This document shows, in pieces, positions 25,421 through 33,923 of a stretch of 64,000 nucleotides of DNA (the first letter of the stretch is position 1; each line of letters opens with the position of its first letter). Made by a program: the position numbers and the translations under genes. The notes under the pieces were generated by a model. That model was not told the DNA's origin, ran no database searches, and saw only the letters and a program-made list of their open reading frames with translations. This DNA is from Sphingopyxis sp. HIX (GTDB lineage Bacteria; Pseudomonadota; Alphaproteobacteria; Sphingomonadales; Sphingomonadaceae): positions 1 through 64,000 of the forward strand of contig NZ_LNSB01000001.1 in NCBI RefSeq assembly GCF_001468285.1, in the 5' to 3' direction.

Positions 25421-26023
25421 ATGCTAAAACTGCACTTTGCTCCCCTTACTCGCTCCGTCAGAATCCGATGGTTCTTGGAAGAGTTGGGGCTCGAATACGA
25501 GTTATTACGTTCAGAGTATAATCGAGACGGTAGCAGGGGATTCGCCCAGAATACCCCGTCAGGCCAATACCCATACATTGAAGACGGCGATGTCGCTCTT
25601 TCAGAGTCGGGGGCGATCGTCCAATATCTCTTGGAGCGGTATGGAAATGGGCAGCTCGAGCCGCCTATCGGATCAAAGGATCGTGCCGCCTATCTCTACT
25701 GGCTGCATTTTGCAGAAGGCACAGCCGCCAATGCCATCAATACGACCGTTTGGTTGACAGTCTACCGGGATGATGCGGATCGACATCAGGAAATCATCAG
25801 CGCGGTGCGTGACAGCGCAAACACGGTGTTTAACAAGGTTGAAGCAGCCCTCGCTACCCAGCCATATATTACCGGAAACGATTTTTCGGCTGCTGACATC
25901 ATGATGGGCTTTACACTGGGGTCCGCGAAGTGGCTTCAACTGCTCACCGATGCGCATCCCAAAACGCTTGAGTATGTTGACAGATTATTCGCCCGCCCGG
26001 CGTTGCAAAAGTCGCTTAGCTAA
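25421..26023 (+). CDS. Glutathione S-transferase family protein
   Basis: A 200-residue protein with the GST layout: a thioredoxin-like N-terminal domain (LKLHFAPLTRSVRIRWFLEELGLEYE) with the cis-proline and Ser region in GQYPYIEDGDVALSESGAI, then an all-helical C-terminal domain ending in the hydrophobic staple-type segment (GNDFSAADIMMGF). It would conjugate glutathione to an electrophile. It is the last gene before the right end of the mobile element and has AT-richer codon use than the GST at 48390, so it came with the element. The 113 bases before it show no clear promoter. Confidence 0.87.
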   Translation: MLKLHFAPLTRSVRIRWFLEELGLEYELLRSEYNRDGSRGFAQNTPSGQYPYIEDGDVALSESGAIVQYLLERYGNGQLEPPIGSKDRAAYLYWLHFAEGTAANAINTTVWLTVYRDDADRHQEIISAVRDSANTVFNKVEAALATQPYITGNDFSAADIMMGFTLGSAKWLQLLTDAHPKTLEYVDRLFARPALQKSLS

Positions 26024-26208
26024 ATTCGCCAATTTGGCTGCCTTGGTCTGCGATTGGCGATAATTCGATAGTCCAGATTTTACCATTTCCGGTGGGACGT
26101 GAGCCAAATAGTTGAGCATCATTCGCTATCCGAGCGGCCACTGGCCTAAAATAAAATTTGAAGCAGCGCTGTTTCCGTCCCGTCGCGTTCCGAATCATAT
26201 CATTTCGG

Positions 26209-26240
26209 CCCACGGGAAATGTGGGAACGTCTGTGGTGTC
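26209..26240. promoter_or_regulatory. Right arm site shared with the left end of the element
   Basis: CCCAC and GTGGG form a 5-bp inverted repeat around a 7-base loop, and GAAATGTGGGAACG (26216-26229) is identical to 13232-13245. A second TGTGG follows after two bases, giving a short direct repeat. It lies 67 bases inside the right attachment repeat. The 270 bases between the GST and the tRNA hold this site and no gene that I can support. Confidence 0.55.
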
Positions 26241-26295
26241 AGGTTTGGGCAATTTTGAAATTCTCGCGCAAAATCAACGCGATAAACCGCTTGAC

Positions 26296-26370
26296 TGGTG
26301 ACCCCTACGGGAATCGAACCCGTGTTTCAGCCGTGAGAGGGCCGCGTCCTGACCGCTAGACGAAGGGGCC
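26296..26370 (-). tRNA. tRNA-Glu (CUC)
   Basis: Read on the minus strand the 75 bases fold as a complete tRNA with encoded CCA. The acceptor is GGCCCCT with AGGGGTC, the D arm holds GTCTAGCGGTCAGGAC, the T arm holds GGTTCGATTCC, and the anticodon loop CUCUCAC gives anticodon CUC for glutamate GAG codons. Its 3' 25 bases (26296-26320) are duplicated at 13009-13033, making this gene the target and right end of the integrative element. Confidence 0.95.
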
Positions 26371-26387
26371 GCGCTAACGACCGCCGA

Positions 26388-26463
26388 TGGTGACCCCTAC
26401 GGGACTCGAACCCGTGTTTTCGCCGTGAAAGGGCGACGTCCTAGACCGCTAGACGAAGGGGCC
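26388..26463 (-). tRNA. tRNA-Glu (UUC)
   Basis: A second glutamate tRNA, 76 bases with encoded CCA, 17 bases upstream of the first in transcription order. The anticodon loop CUUUCAC gives UUC. Acceptor and T arms are nearly identical to the neighbour, so it offers the integrase an almost identical target. It appears undisturbed. Confidence 0.95.
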
Positions 26464-26543
26464 GTCGTTCGGTGAGCGGGCGCCTTAGACGGGCATATCT
26501 TTGCGGTCAACCCGTTCGCGCAATATTGGTGCGCGGGCCGGCC

Positions 26544-28310
26544 TCAATCGGCCCAGGCGGCGTCCTCGAGATGCAGCTCGGCCGCCGGCCGGCTGCCCCA
26601 ATCGTCGCGTTTGGCACGCCCCGCGAGCCATAATTTGCGGCCGCGCGCGTGGAGCAGCGTCTGCCCCAGCTCGGTCTCGGCGCTGCGGAAGGCGATCGCC
26701 TTGAAGCGCGCGCCGTCGTCGCCCGACACGATCAGCCGGACATGGTCGGTGCCGACGATCCCCGCCTCGACGATTCGCACCGGCCCGGTCGCGACGCGCG
26801 GTGCGGGCCAGCCGGCGCCATAGGGGCCCGCGCTCTCGATCGCCTCGCACCAGAGCGGCGAGATGCCGCGCGGCGCGAGCACCGCATCGATCAGCAGCGA
26901 GCGGTCGCCGCTCGCGCGCTCGACGTCGGCGGCGAGCCGCTCGTTGAGGAAAGCGCCGAGCGCGTCGAGCTTGTCCGCGTCGACGGTCAGACCCGCCGCC
27001 ATCGCATGCCCGCCGCCCGCGACGAGCAGCCCTGTCTCCTTCGCCGCGAGGATCGCCGCGCCCAGGTCGACGCCGCTGATCGAGCGCCCCGACCCCTTGC
27101 CGACACCGTCCTCGCCCACCGCGATGACGATCGCCGGGCGGTGCAATTTCTCCTTGAGCCGCCCCGCGACGATACCGATCACGCCGGGATGCCAGCCGCT
27201 GCCTGCGACGATCGCGACCGGCGCATTGCCCGCGCGCTCGCTCATGACCAGCGCCTCCTCGAGGACCCCCGCCTCGATCGCACGGCGCTCCTCGTTGAGG
27301 CGGTTGAGTTCCTGCGAAATCTCCGCCGCCTCGTCCGGGTCGCTGGTGGTGAGGAGCCGCACGCCCAGGTCCGACTTGCCTACGCGCCCGCCGGCGTTGA
27401 TCCGCGGCCCCAGCGCGAAGCCCATGTCGGTCGCGGTCGGCGCCTTGGTCAGCCGCGCGGCGTCCATCAGCGCCGCCAGCCCGATATTGCCGCGCCGCGC
27501 CATGATCTTGAGGCCCTGGGTCACCAGCGCGCGGTTGAAGCCGGTGAGCCGCGCGACGTCGGCGACGGTGCCCAGCGCAACGAGGTCGAGCAGTTCGATC
27601 AGCGCGGGCTCGGGCCGGTTCGCGAAAAAGCCGCGCGCCCGCAATTCGCGCAGCAGCGCGGCGCCGAGCAGGAAGGCGACGCCGACCGCCGCCAGATTGC
27701 CGTGCACCGCGGCGTCGGGCACCTCGTCGAGCCGGTTCGGGTTCACCACCGCAAAGGCGGCGGGCAGCGTGGTCGCGCATTGGTGATGGTCGACGATGAT
27801 CGTCTCGACCCCCGCGGCATTGGCCTCGGCGATCGCCTCGAACGCCTGCGCGCCGCAATCGACGGTGACGACCAGCTTCGACCCCGCCTCGCCGATCTTC
27901 ACCAGCGCCGCGCCCGAGGGGCCATAGCCCTCCATCAGCCGGTCGGGGATATAGGCGCCTACGGGCACGTCCAAGTCGCGCAGCAGCCGCACGAGCAACG
28001 CCGCCGAGGTCGCGCCGTCGACGTCATAATCGCCGAAGATGGTGATCGCCTCTTTCGCCTCGACCGCGTCGGCGAGGCGCGCGGCGGCGCTGTCCATGTC
28101 CTTGAACAGCGCCGGGTCGGGCATGAAGCCGCGCAGCGTCGGCACGCGCTGGCGCTCGAGGTCGCCCCGCGGCACCCCGCGCGCGAGCAGCAATTGCGTG
28201 ACGAGGTCGTCGGGCGCCAGATTCTCGGACGCCATATCGGCGCTCGCGCGGCGCCAATGCCACGGCTGCCCGGCGATCGAGCGCGTGATACCCAGAGCGG
28301 TGTCGGTCAT
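26544..28310 (-). CDS. recJ: Single-stranded-DNA-specific exonuclease RecJ
   Basis: A 588-residue 5'-3' exonuclease acting in recombination and mismatch repair. The DHH-family motifs are clear: TIFGDYDVDGATSAALL (near residue 92), VTVDCG, IIVDHHQ, NLAAVGVAF and, in the DHHA1 part, SGRSISGVDLGAAI with GGGHAMAAG. The C-terminal OB-like part is present and length is typical. Its ATG overlaps the stop of the PH-domain gene by 4 bases, so it is expressed with the two membrane proteins upstream, a pairing without obvious functional logic. Confidence 0.96.
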   Translation of the reverse strand: MTDTALGITRSIAGQPWHWRRASADMASENLAPDDLVTQLLLARGVPRGDLERQRVPTLRGFMPDPALFKDMDSAAARLADAVEAKEAITIFGDYDVDGATSAALLVRLLRDLDVPVGAYIPDRLMEGYGPSGAALVKIGEAGSKLVVTVDCGAQAFEAIAEANAAGVETIIVDHHQCATTLPAAFAVVNPNRLDEVPDAAVHGNLAAVGVAFLLGAALLRELRARGFFANRPEPALIELLDLVALGTVADVARLTGFNRALVTQGLKIMARRGNIGLAALMDAARLTKAPTATDMGFALGPRINAGGRVGKSDLGVRLLTTSDPDEAAEISQELNRLNEERRAIEAGVLEEALVMSERAGNAPVAIVAGSGWHPGVIGIVAGRLKEKLHRPAIVIAVGEDGVGKGSGRSISGVDLGAAILAAKETGLLVAGGGHAMAAGLTVDADKLDALGAFLNERLAADVERASGDRSLLIDAVLAPRGISPLWCEAIESAGPYGAGWPAPRVATGPVRIVEAGIVGTDHVRLIVSGDDGARFKAIAFRSAETELGQTLLHARGRKLWLAGRAKRDDWGSRPAAELHLEDAAWAD

Positions 28311-29875
28311 GCCCTTGCTTTGGCGGTCAGGATGCGCGCGCGCAACTCCTCTGCGACGCCGCGCGGGATGGCGGGGATCTCATGCGTCGCGAGCGAGCTC
28401 CCGCCGGGCACGCCGAACACCAAGGTCGCGAGGCCCAGCGGACGCAGGACGAAGTCGGTCTTGAGGTCGGCGCTCTGCACCGACGCATGCGGTAGCAAGG
28501 TCGTCTTGGGTTTCCACATCCCGCGCCGGATCGCGACGCGGTCGCCGAGGTCGACCCAGCGGTGGAAGCGCGCGCCGAACAGCGACCCGAGTGCGATCAG
28601 CCCCCCCGCGACCGGGCCCAGCCAGCCGAGCGGCTGCCCGAAGGACACGGCGGTCAGCCCGCCCAGCGTCGCGCCCACCGCGCCGACAAAACCGCCCAAG
28701 GCGACGATGCGGTGGCTGTGCTGCCAGTCGGCGTCGCTCGCGGGACGCGGAATCGCGATCTCGCCGAGCACCGGGTCGATCTCCGCCAGTTTCGCGAAGG
28801 GCACGACCTCATGGTCCTTCTCCTTGCCGCCGTCGCTGGCCAGGCTCTGGAGCCGAAGCTGGTGCCAGCCGAAACGCTGGCGCAGCCAGCCGGTGACGAG
28901 GATCGCCGCCTGCACACGGCGCACCGGGATCGCGACGTCGGTGCGCGTCGTCAGCCCGCGTGTGCGGCGCAGCGACTTGGGCTCGCGCGTCAGCCGAAAG
29001 CCCCAATTGGCGAAGACCATCGTCGCGATGCCGCTGATAAAGCCGATCAGCAGCAGCGAGAACAGCGCGCCGAGCCCCGCGATCCAGCGATGCGCGATCA
29101 CCCATTGGTCGAGGCCATATTGTCCCGCGAGGTCGATCCAGTCGGTGGGATCGAACATGTTGAAATCGAAGGGCAGCAGATCGTCGAAGAATTGCATCGT
29201 GGCGCCGACCACCGCAAGCGCGGCGAGCGAGAAGTTGAACAGCCCCGCGACCAGCAACCGGCGCGGCCCCATCGCGAAGAGCAGCCGGTCTTCCTCCTCG
29301 GCGAGAGGCGCGGCCACGGGCGCCGCTTCGCCCGCCGGAGCCGCTGCGGGCGCTGCGACCGCGCCGCTGCGATGCGCGCGGATCGTCGTGCGCAGCGCCT
29401 GCGCCGCTTCGAGCGAAATCGCGTCGAGATTGGCCTCATTCTCCTTGCCCGCGCCGCCCGCGCCGGTCTCGAACCCGACCTTGGCGATGCCCAGCGCGCG
29501 CGCGACCAGCCCCTGTTCGATGCCGACGTCCTGGATGCGGTCGAAGGGAATGGTGCGGTGCTGGCGCGACAGCACACCGCTCTCGATTACCACCTCGTCG
29601 TCGCCGACCAGAAAACGGAAGCGCAGCCAGTTTGCCCAGGCGAAGGCGAGCGAGATCAGGACGAAGGCGAGGATCGCGGGCACGATCCAGACCCAGTTGC
29701 CGGTAAAGCCCAGCGCCGCGACCGCGGGCAGGAAATTCAGGCTGCGCGGCCCCAGCTTGACGATCGCCAGCGCCAGCGTCGCGGGGTGCAGCCGCTGCCA
29801 GTCCGGCTCGGCGCCGGCGGGTGCGGGGGCGACCGGCGGGGCGGCGGCAGGATCGGCGGCGATGCTCTCGCTCAT
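28307..29875 (-). CDS. Bacterial PH-domain (YdbT-like) membrane protein
   Basis: A 522-residue protein with repeated bPH_2/DUF304 modules. Paired membrane spans occur near residues 45-80, 190-260 and 370-410, and the modules show segments such as VVIESGVLSRQHRTIPFDRIQDVGI and VAIRRGMWKPKTTLLPHASVQSADL (both quoted in part). The family is usually encoded beside a smaller YdbS-like partner, as here (4-base overlap). Role unknown; an envelope protein complex is the common inference. The Ala/Pro-rich N-terminus and a low-complexity loop near residues 160-200 are notable. Confidence 0.85.
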   Translation of the reverse strand: MSESIAADPAAAPPVAPAPAGAEPDWQRLHPATLALAIVKLGPRSLNFLPAVAALGFTGNWVWIVPAILAFVLISLAFAWANWLRFRFLVGDDEVVIESGVLSRQHRTIPFDRIQDVGIEQGLVARALGIAKVGFETGAGGAGKENEANLDAISLEAAQALRTTIRAHRSGAVAAPAAAPAGEAAPVAAPLAEEEDRLLFAMGPRRLLVAGLFNFSLAALAVVGATMQFFDDLLPFDFNMFDPTDWIDLAGQYGLDQWVIAHRWIAGLGALFSLLLIGFISGIATMVFANWGFRLTREPKSLRRTRGLTTRTDVAIPVRRVQAAILVTGWLRQRFGWHQLRLQSLASDGGKEKDHEVVPFAKLAEIDPVLGEIAIPRPASDADWQHSHRIVALGGFVGAVGATLGGLTAVSFGQPLGWLGPVAGGLIALGSLFGARFHRWVDLGDRVAIRRGMWKPKTTLLPHASVQSADLKTDFVLRPLGLATLVFGVPGGSSLATHEIPAIPRGVAEELRARILTAKARA

Positions 29876-30405
29876 GCGAAATCGGTCTGGATATGGCGGC
29901 GGATCGTCTCGCGCATCGCGGCGGCGAGGTCGGCGGGCAGGCCGGGCAGGGTGACCGTGCTGTTGTGCGTGCCCGATGTGTGGACGATCAGGTGCGACAG
30001 GCCGAACCAGCGCTCGACCGGCCCCTGCCCGACGTCGATATGCTGGACGCGCACGAAGGGCACGATCGTGTCGGTGCGGAACATCCAGCCGCGCGCGACG
30101 CGCAATTGCCCCTCGCCGATCCGGTAGCCCCAGCGCTGCATGCGCCGCGCCGGAAAGCTGACGATCATGACGATCGCGACCAGCCAGGCGAGCGCGGTGA
30201 TCAGCCCGTACGGCCCATCGAGGTGCCGGATCAGCAGCGCGTCGAACACGCTCGCCGCAATCGCGATCGGCACCAGGTTCATCGCGGTCGTCACGCGCAG
30301 CACATGGGTATAGCGCGGGTCGACGGGGTTCAGCCCCTCGCTCGTGTTGAGCGCATTGGGGTCGAAGGGGTCGGTCGGGTGCGCCGGGGCGTCGGTGTCG
30401 GTCAT
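29872..30405 (-). CDS. Bacterial PH-domain (YdbS-like) membrane protein
   Basis: A 177-residue protein with two membrane spans (AIAASVFDALLIRHL and ITALAWLVAIVMIVSFPA) followed by one bPH_2 module (YRIGEGQLRVARGWMFRTDTI, then PFVRVQHIDVGQGPVERWFGL). It is the first gene of the three-gene leftward unit that continues with the larger PH protein and recJ. The start at ATG 30405 gives the usual acidic N-terminus. The 24-base gap to the sulfatase gene upstream holds no visible terminator. Confidence 0.85.
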   Translation of the reverse strand: MTDTDAPAHPTDPFDPNALNTSEGLNPVDPRYTHVLRVTTAMNLVPIAIAASVFDALLIRHLDGPYGLITALAWLVAIVMIVSFPARRMQRWGYRIGEGQLRVARGWMFRTDTIVPFVRVQHIDVGQGPVERWFGLSHLIVHTSGTHNSTVTLPGLPADLAAAMRETIRRHIQTDFA

Positions 30406-30429
30406 GATCCTCCGTAGTCGGTCAGGGGC

Positions 30430-32391
30430 TTAGGGGACAACCACATTGAAACGCGGGTCGGCGGGCGGGTGCAGCGCGAACCACGACAGGAACGCCATCC
30501 GGTCGCCGTCGATCCTGATCGCGCCCGACTGCATCAGCGCCGGGAACTGCGCCTGCCCCAGCATGACATCGTCGAGCACCTTCCGGTCGATGGTGATCGT
30601 CGCGGTCGGCGCGGGCTCGGTGAAGCCATAGCGCGGGAATTCGACCCCGCCGCCGACGACCACAGCGACCGTCTCCTTGCTGTCGGGCAGCACGAACTGG
30701 AAGGTGCCCTTGAGGCTGCTTCCCTTCGCGGCATCGAAGCGCGTCGCAAGCGCGTCGAAGAAGACCGCGGTCGGGATCGCGCTGACGAAGCTGCGGCTCT
30801 GGCCGTTGCCCGACACGCTCTCGACCGCGTTGCCGCGCAGGCTCGCCGCCGCGGCCAGATAATAGTTCCGCCACGCGCCGGATTCGGCCTGATAACCGAG
30901 CTGGTCATAGGCCGAGGCGAGCGCGTTTCTCGCCTCCTTGTTGTCGGGTTCGGCGAACACCAGCTTGTTCAGCAGCTCGGCCGCCCAGCGATAGTCGCCC
31001 GCCGCGATCGCCTTTTTCCCCGCCGCCAGCAATTTCTCCGCGCCGCCCGCCAGTGCGACATATCTCGGCGCCGACTGCTCGGGCGGGATCGGGTTGAAAT
31101 TGGCCGGATTGCCGTCCCACCAGCCGAAATAGCGCTGATAGACCGCCTTCATGTCGTGGTTCAGCGTGCCATAATAGCCGCGCGTCGCGAAGTCGCGCGC
31201 CTGCACCGGCGCCTCGGCGGTCGCGTCCGCGAGCTCGTGCAGCGTCGCGCCGCGATTGGCGAGGAAGAGCGTGCGGTCGTGGACGTAGCGATAGGCGTCG
31301 CGCTGGTTCGCGAGCAACTCGCTGACCTCGCTGGCGCCCCACGTCGGCCAATGGTGCGACGCCATCGCCACCTCGGCCTTGCCGCCCCATTTGACCAAGG
31401 TCGCGTCGATCACCTTCGACCAGTGCAAAGCATCGCGCACCTGCGCCCCGCGCAGGGTCAGCACATTATGCAGCGTGTGGGTGACGACCTCGGTGGTGTG
31501 CAGCGCCCTATAGGCGGGGATATAGAAGACGAACTCCGACGGCGCTTCGGTCCCGCCCGCGTCGAGGAAGTCGAAGGCCAGCCCGTCGATCGTCAACGTG
31601 CCGCCCTTCTCCGACACCGTCTCGGTCGGCTCCATATAGCCGATCGTTCCCGACGACAGCTTGGGCCCCAGCCCGGTATCGACCTGCCCCGCGGGACCCG
31701 GCGCCAGGATCGACCCGAACATATAGAGCGCGCGCCGCCCCATCGCGGTGCCCGCAAGGACGTTCTCGGCGGTCGCTTCCTCCGAAAAGCCGTGCGGCGC
31801 GATGATCCGGATTTTCTGTTTCGCCACCTGCTCGGGGGTGACGATGCCGCCGACCCCGCCGAAATGGTCGCTATGGCTGTGGCTGAAGATCACCGCCTTG
31901 ATCGGCTTCCTGCCCTCCTTCGCCTCGACCGTGTCGGCGAACAGCTTCCACCCCGCCGCGGCGGCCTCCTCGGACAGCAGGGGATCGACGACGATCCACC
32001 CCGACTTGCCGCGGACGATCGTCATCACCGAGATGTCGTAGCCGCGCAGCTGCCAGATCTTGCCCGGCACGACTTCGAACAGCCCATGCACCGCATCGAG
32101 CCGCGCCTGCCGCCACAGCGAAGGATTCACCGTGTCGGGGGCCTGCGCTTCACTCAGAAATTCATAGGGCCGCCGGTCCCAGACCGTCTTGCCGTCCTTG
32201 CCCAGGATCACCCCTGCCGCAATCTCGCCAAGCTTGCCCCGCGTCGCATTGGCCATGTCGCGCGGATCGTCGAGCGGCAGGCGCTTCGCGAGCTCGGCCT
32301 GCGCGGTGCGCGTCGCCTCGCTCGCGGCGTCCTGCGCGGCTGCGGCGAACGGCAGGCAGCTGGCAAGCAGCACGGTGGTCAGTCGGCGCAT
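30430..32391 (-). CDS. Alkyl/aryl sulfatase, metallo-beta-lactamase fold (SdsA1-like)
   Basis: A 653-residue secreted enzyme. A signal peptide (MRRLTTVLLASCLPFAAAAQ) leads to a metallo-beta-lactamase domain with the zinc motif FSHSHSDHFGG (about 172-182) and further ligands downstream. Then comes the alkylsulfatase dimerisation domain (YQRYFGWWDGNPANFNPIPPE) and a C-terminal SCP2-like domain. Proteins of this layout release sulfate from alkyl sulfates such as detergents. Length and domain order match the family. It is followed within 24 bases by the PH-domain unit but probably has its own promoter in the 65 bases before it. Confidence 0.93.
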   Translation of the reverse strand: MRRLTTVLLASCLPFAAAAQDAASEATRTAQAELAKRLPLDDPRDMANATRGKLGEIAAGVILGKDGKTVWDRRPYEFLSEAQAPDTVNPSLWRQARLDAVHGLFEVVPGKIWQLRGYDISVMTIVRGKSGWIVVDPLLSEEAAAAGWKLFADTVEAKEGRKPIKAVIFSHSHSDHFGGVGGIVTPEQVAKQKIRIIAPHGFSEEATAENVLAGTAMGRRALYMFGSILAPGPAGQVDTGLGPKLSSGTIGYMEPTETVSEKGGTLTIDGLAFDFLDAGGTEAPSEFVFYIPAYRALHTTEVVTHTLHNVLTLRGAQVRDALHWSKVIDATLVKWGGKAEVAMASHHWPTWGASEVSELLANQRDAYRYVHDRTLFLANRGATLHELADATAEAPVQARDFATRGYYGTLNHDMKAVYQRYFGWWDGNPANFNPIPPEQSAPRYVALAGGAEKLLAAGKKAIAAGDYRWAAELLNKLVFAEPDNKEARNALASAYDQLGYQAESGAWRNYYLAAAASLRGNAVESVSGNGQSRSFVSAIPTAVFFDALATRFDAAKGSSLKGTFQFVLPDSKETVAVVVGGGVEFPRYGFTEPAPTATITIDRKVLDDVMLGQAQFPALMQSGAIRIDGDRMAFLSWFALHPPADPRFNVVVP

Positions 32392-32456
32392 GATATGTCT
32401 CCCCCTCTTCGGGAGCCAGCTTGCGCGCCGCGCCGCGGCTTGGCAAGCATCGCCGC

Positions 32457-32942
32457 ATGAGCGCCGCGCCGCACCTTCTGATCGTCTGGCACAGCCGCAC
32501 CGGCGGCAGCGAAGCGCTCGCGCGCGCCGCTGCCGAGGGCGCTGCGACGGCGCAGCTGCTCGCGGTAGGCGATGTGACGCCGGACGATCTGATCGCTGCC
32601 GGCGGCTACCTCTTTATCGGCCCCGAAAATCTCGCCGCGCTGTCGGGCGCGATGAAGGAGATGTTCGACCGCAACTATTATCCCTGCCTCGGCAGGCTCG
32701 AAGGCCGTCCCTATGCGACGATCATCTGCGCGGGCTCCGACGGCGAGGGTGCGCAGCGCCAGCTCGACCGCATCGCGACCGGCTGGCGGCTGAAGCGCGT
32801 CGCCGACCCCGCCATCGTCAACACCGCGGCGCAGACCCCCGAAGCGATCCTCGCCGCCAAGACGATCGCCGAAGGCCGCCTCGCCGAAGCCCGCGACCTC
32901 GGCGCCGCGCTGGCGGAGGGCATCGCGGCGGGGATATTCTGA
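32457..32942 (+). CDS. Flavodoxin-like NAD(P)H-dependent FMN reductase
   Basis: A 161-residue flavodoxin fold protein. The FMN phosphate-binding loop is HSRTGGSEALARAA near residues 12-25 and a second flavin loop is GPENLAALSGAMKEMFDR. The short length fits a single-domain quinone or FMN reductase. I start at ATG 32457, where the first beta strand (HLLIVWH) follows directly; an earlier in-frame ATG adds only basic residues. It is divergent from the sulfatase gene and ends 4 bases before the convergent hypothetical gene. Confidence 0.82.
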   Translation: MSAAPHLLIVWHSRTGGSEALARAAAEGAATAQLLAVGDVTPDDLIAAGGYLFIGPENLAALSGAMKEMFDRNYYPCLGRLEGRPYATIICAGSDGEGAQRQLDRIATGWRLKRVADPAIVNTAAQTPEAILAAKTIAEGRLAEARDLGAALAEGIAAGIF

Positions 32943-32946
32943 TCGC

Positions 32947-33699
32947 TCAGCCATCGGCGGGCGGACACCCCCGCCAATGATCGGCGAGCTTCGCCTTCCA
33001 GCTTACCTCGCCATAGCTGGTCCGGATCAGCCGCAGCCGGAAGTCGCGATATTCGCTATGGTTCGCCAGCGGCAGCCGCGCCTCGAGCAGCACCCCCGAC
33101 CGCGCATCGAACCACAAAGTCCCGCTCCCCGCCGCGCCCGATGCGCGATAGCGCACCGCCGGCCCGCCGAAATGCCGCGTGGACGTGGCGCCCGCCAGGG
33201 TCATTCGCCCACGATTGCTGAAGCTGAAACCGTCGCCGGCGCTCAGGATCAGCGGCAGGTCGAAGCCAAAATCAGCGCGCGCGCCCACGCCCTTCGGCGG
33301 ATAGGCCGCCATATCGGCAAAATCGAAATCATAGACGCGCCATGATGGCGCTGCCGTCAGCTCGTAGGTCGGCACAGCCTCGCGCGACCCGATCCGCGCC
33401 TGCAGCTTCGTGCCGCCCTCGGCGGTGGTCAGCCACGCAAAGGCCTGCTGCGTCAAGTCGCGCGTCAGCCGCCCGCCGGTCAGCGCCGTCGCCTGCCCGC
33501 TCGCCGGATCGATGTCGGCGGTCACATAAGCCGCGTTGGTGCAGCGCGACTTTTCCTTCACCACCGCGATGCGCCCCGGCGCCTCGGCAAAGACGTAAAT
33601 ATCCTCGGCCTCGCTGCCGTCGCCATTGGTGCGGCGATAATGAAACACCGGCCGCAGGTCGGCGGCGGGGGTGGCGAGGGCGAAGAGCAGCGACAGCAT
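32947..33699 (-). CDS. Secreted hypothetical protein (DUF3108-like region)
   Basis: A 250-residue protein with a signal peptide (MLSLLFALATPAADL) and a beta-rich body with two cysteines. The C-terminal half (SGTLWFDARSGVLLEARLPL) recalls DUF3108-type outer-envelope proteins, but I am not sure of the family. The ATG at 33699 is chosen because GGAG stands six bases before it. That ribosome-binding site is part of a 12-bp hairpin in the leader (33707-33738), which could control translation. No operon partner is evident. Confidence 0.6.
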   Translation of the reverse strand: MLSLLFALATPAADLRPVFHYRRTNGDGSEAEDIYVFAEAPGRIAVVKEKSRCTNAAYVTADIDPASGQATALTGGRLTRDLTQQAFAWLTTAEGGTKLQARIGSREAVPTYELTAAPSWRVYDFDFADMAAYPPKGVGARADFGFDLPLILSAGDGFSFSNRGRMTLAGATSTRHFGGPAVRYRASGAAGSGTLWFDARSGVLLEARLPLANHSEYRDFRLRLIRTSYGEVSWKAKLADHWRGCPPADG

Positions 33700-33706
33700 C
33701 GGAAAC

Positions 33707-33738
33707 TCCAACTGTATTGTGGTGGTAATACAGTTGGA
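33707..33738 (-). promoter_or_regulatory. Leader hairpin that would hide the ribosome-binding site
   Basis: TCCAACTGTATT (33707-33718) and AATACAGTTGGA (33727-33738) are perfect 12-bp inverted repeats with an 8-base spacer. On the minus-strand mRNA they form a stem whose 3' arm contains UUGGA of the UUGGAG Shine-Dalgarno, seven bases before the AUG at 33699. It may equally be a DNA operator, since its perfect symmetry also suits a dimeric repressor. Confidence 0.55.
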
Positions 33739-33802
33739 GGGTGGCGGTCAAGGTGCCGCGGTCGCGATGGTGGCTTTGGGGTGGGGAACTGCCCCCATGT
33801 TT

Positions 33803-33879
33803 GTCATCCCCGCGAAAGCGGGGACCCAGAGCGTCCGTAGGCTGACCCTACACTGGGTTCCCGCTTTCGCGGGAATGAC
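33803..33879. repeat. Intergenic inverted repeat, GTCATTCCCGCG type
   Basis: Arms of 27 bp (33803-33829 and 33853-33879) each beginning GTCAT[C/T]CCCGCGAAAGCGGG, itself a small hairpin, arranged head to head around 23 bases. The outline matches the repetitive extragenic palindromes common in many proteobacteria. It lies between two convergently arranged transcription ends and probably marks or stabilises the 3' end of mRNAs. Confidence 0.7.
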
Positions 33880-33923
33880 GAGGTAAGGAAAGGGCCGAAA
33901 CCGCCCAAAACCGGGCGCAACCC

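Noticed and set aside
26649-29954. An 1101-codon open frame on the plus strand across recJ and the PH-domain genes
   Set aside because: It is antisense to well-recognised genes, has Arg/His/Ala-rich low-complexity composition, and comes from the high GC at third codon positions of the real genes.
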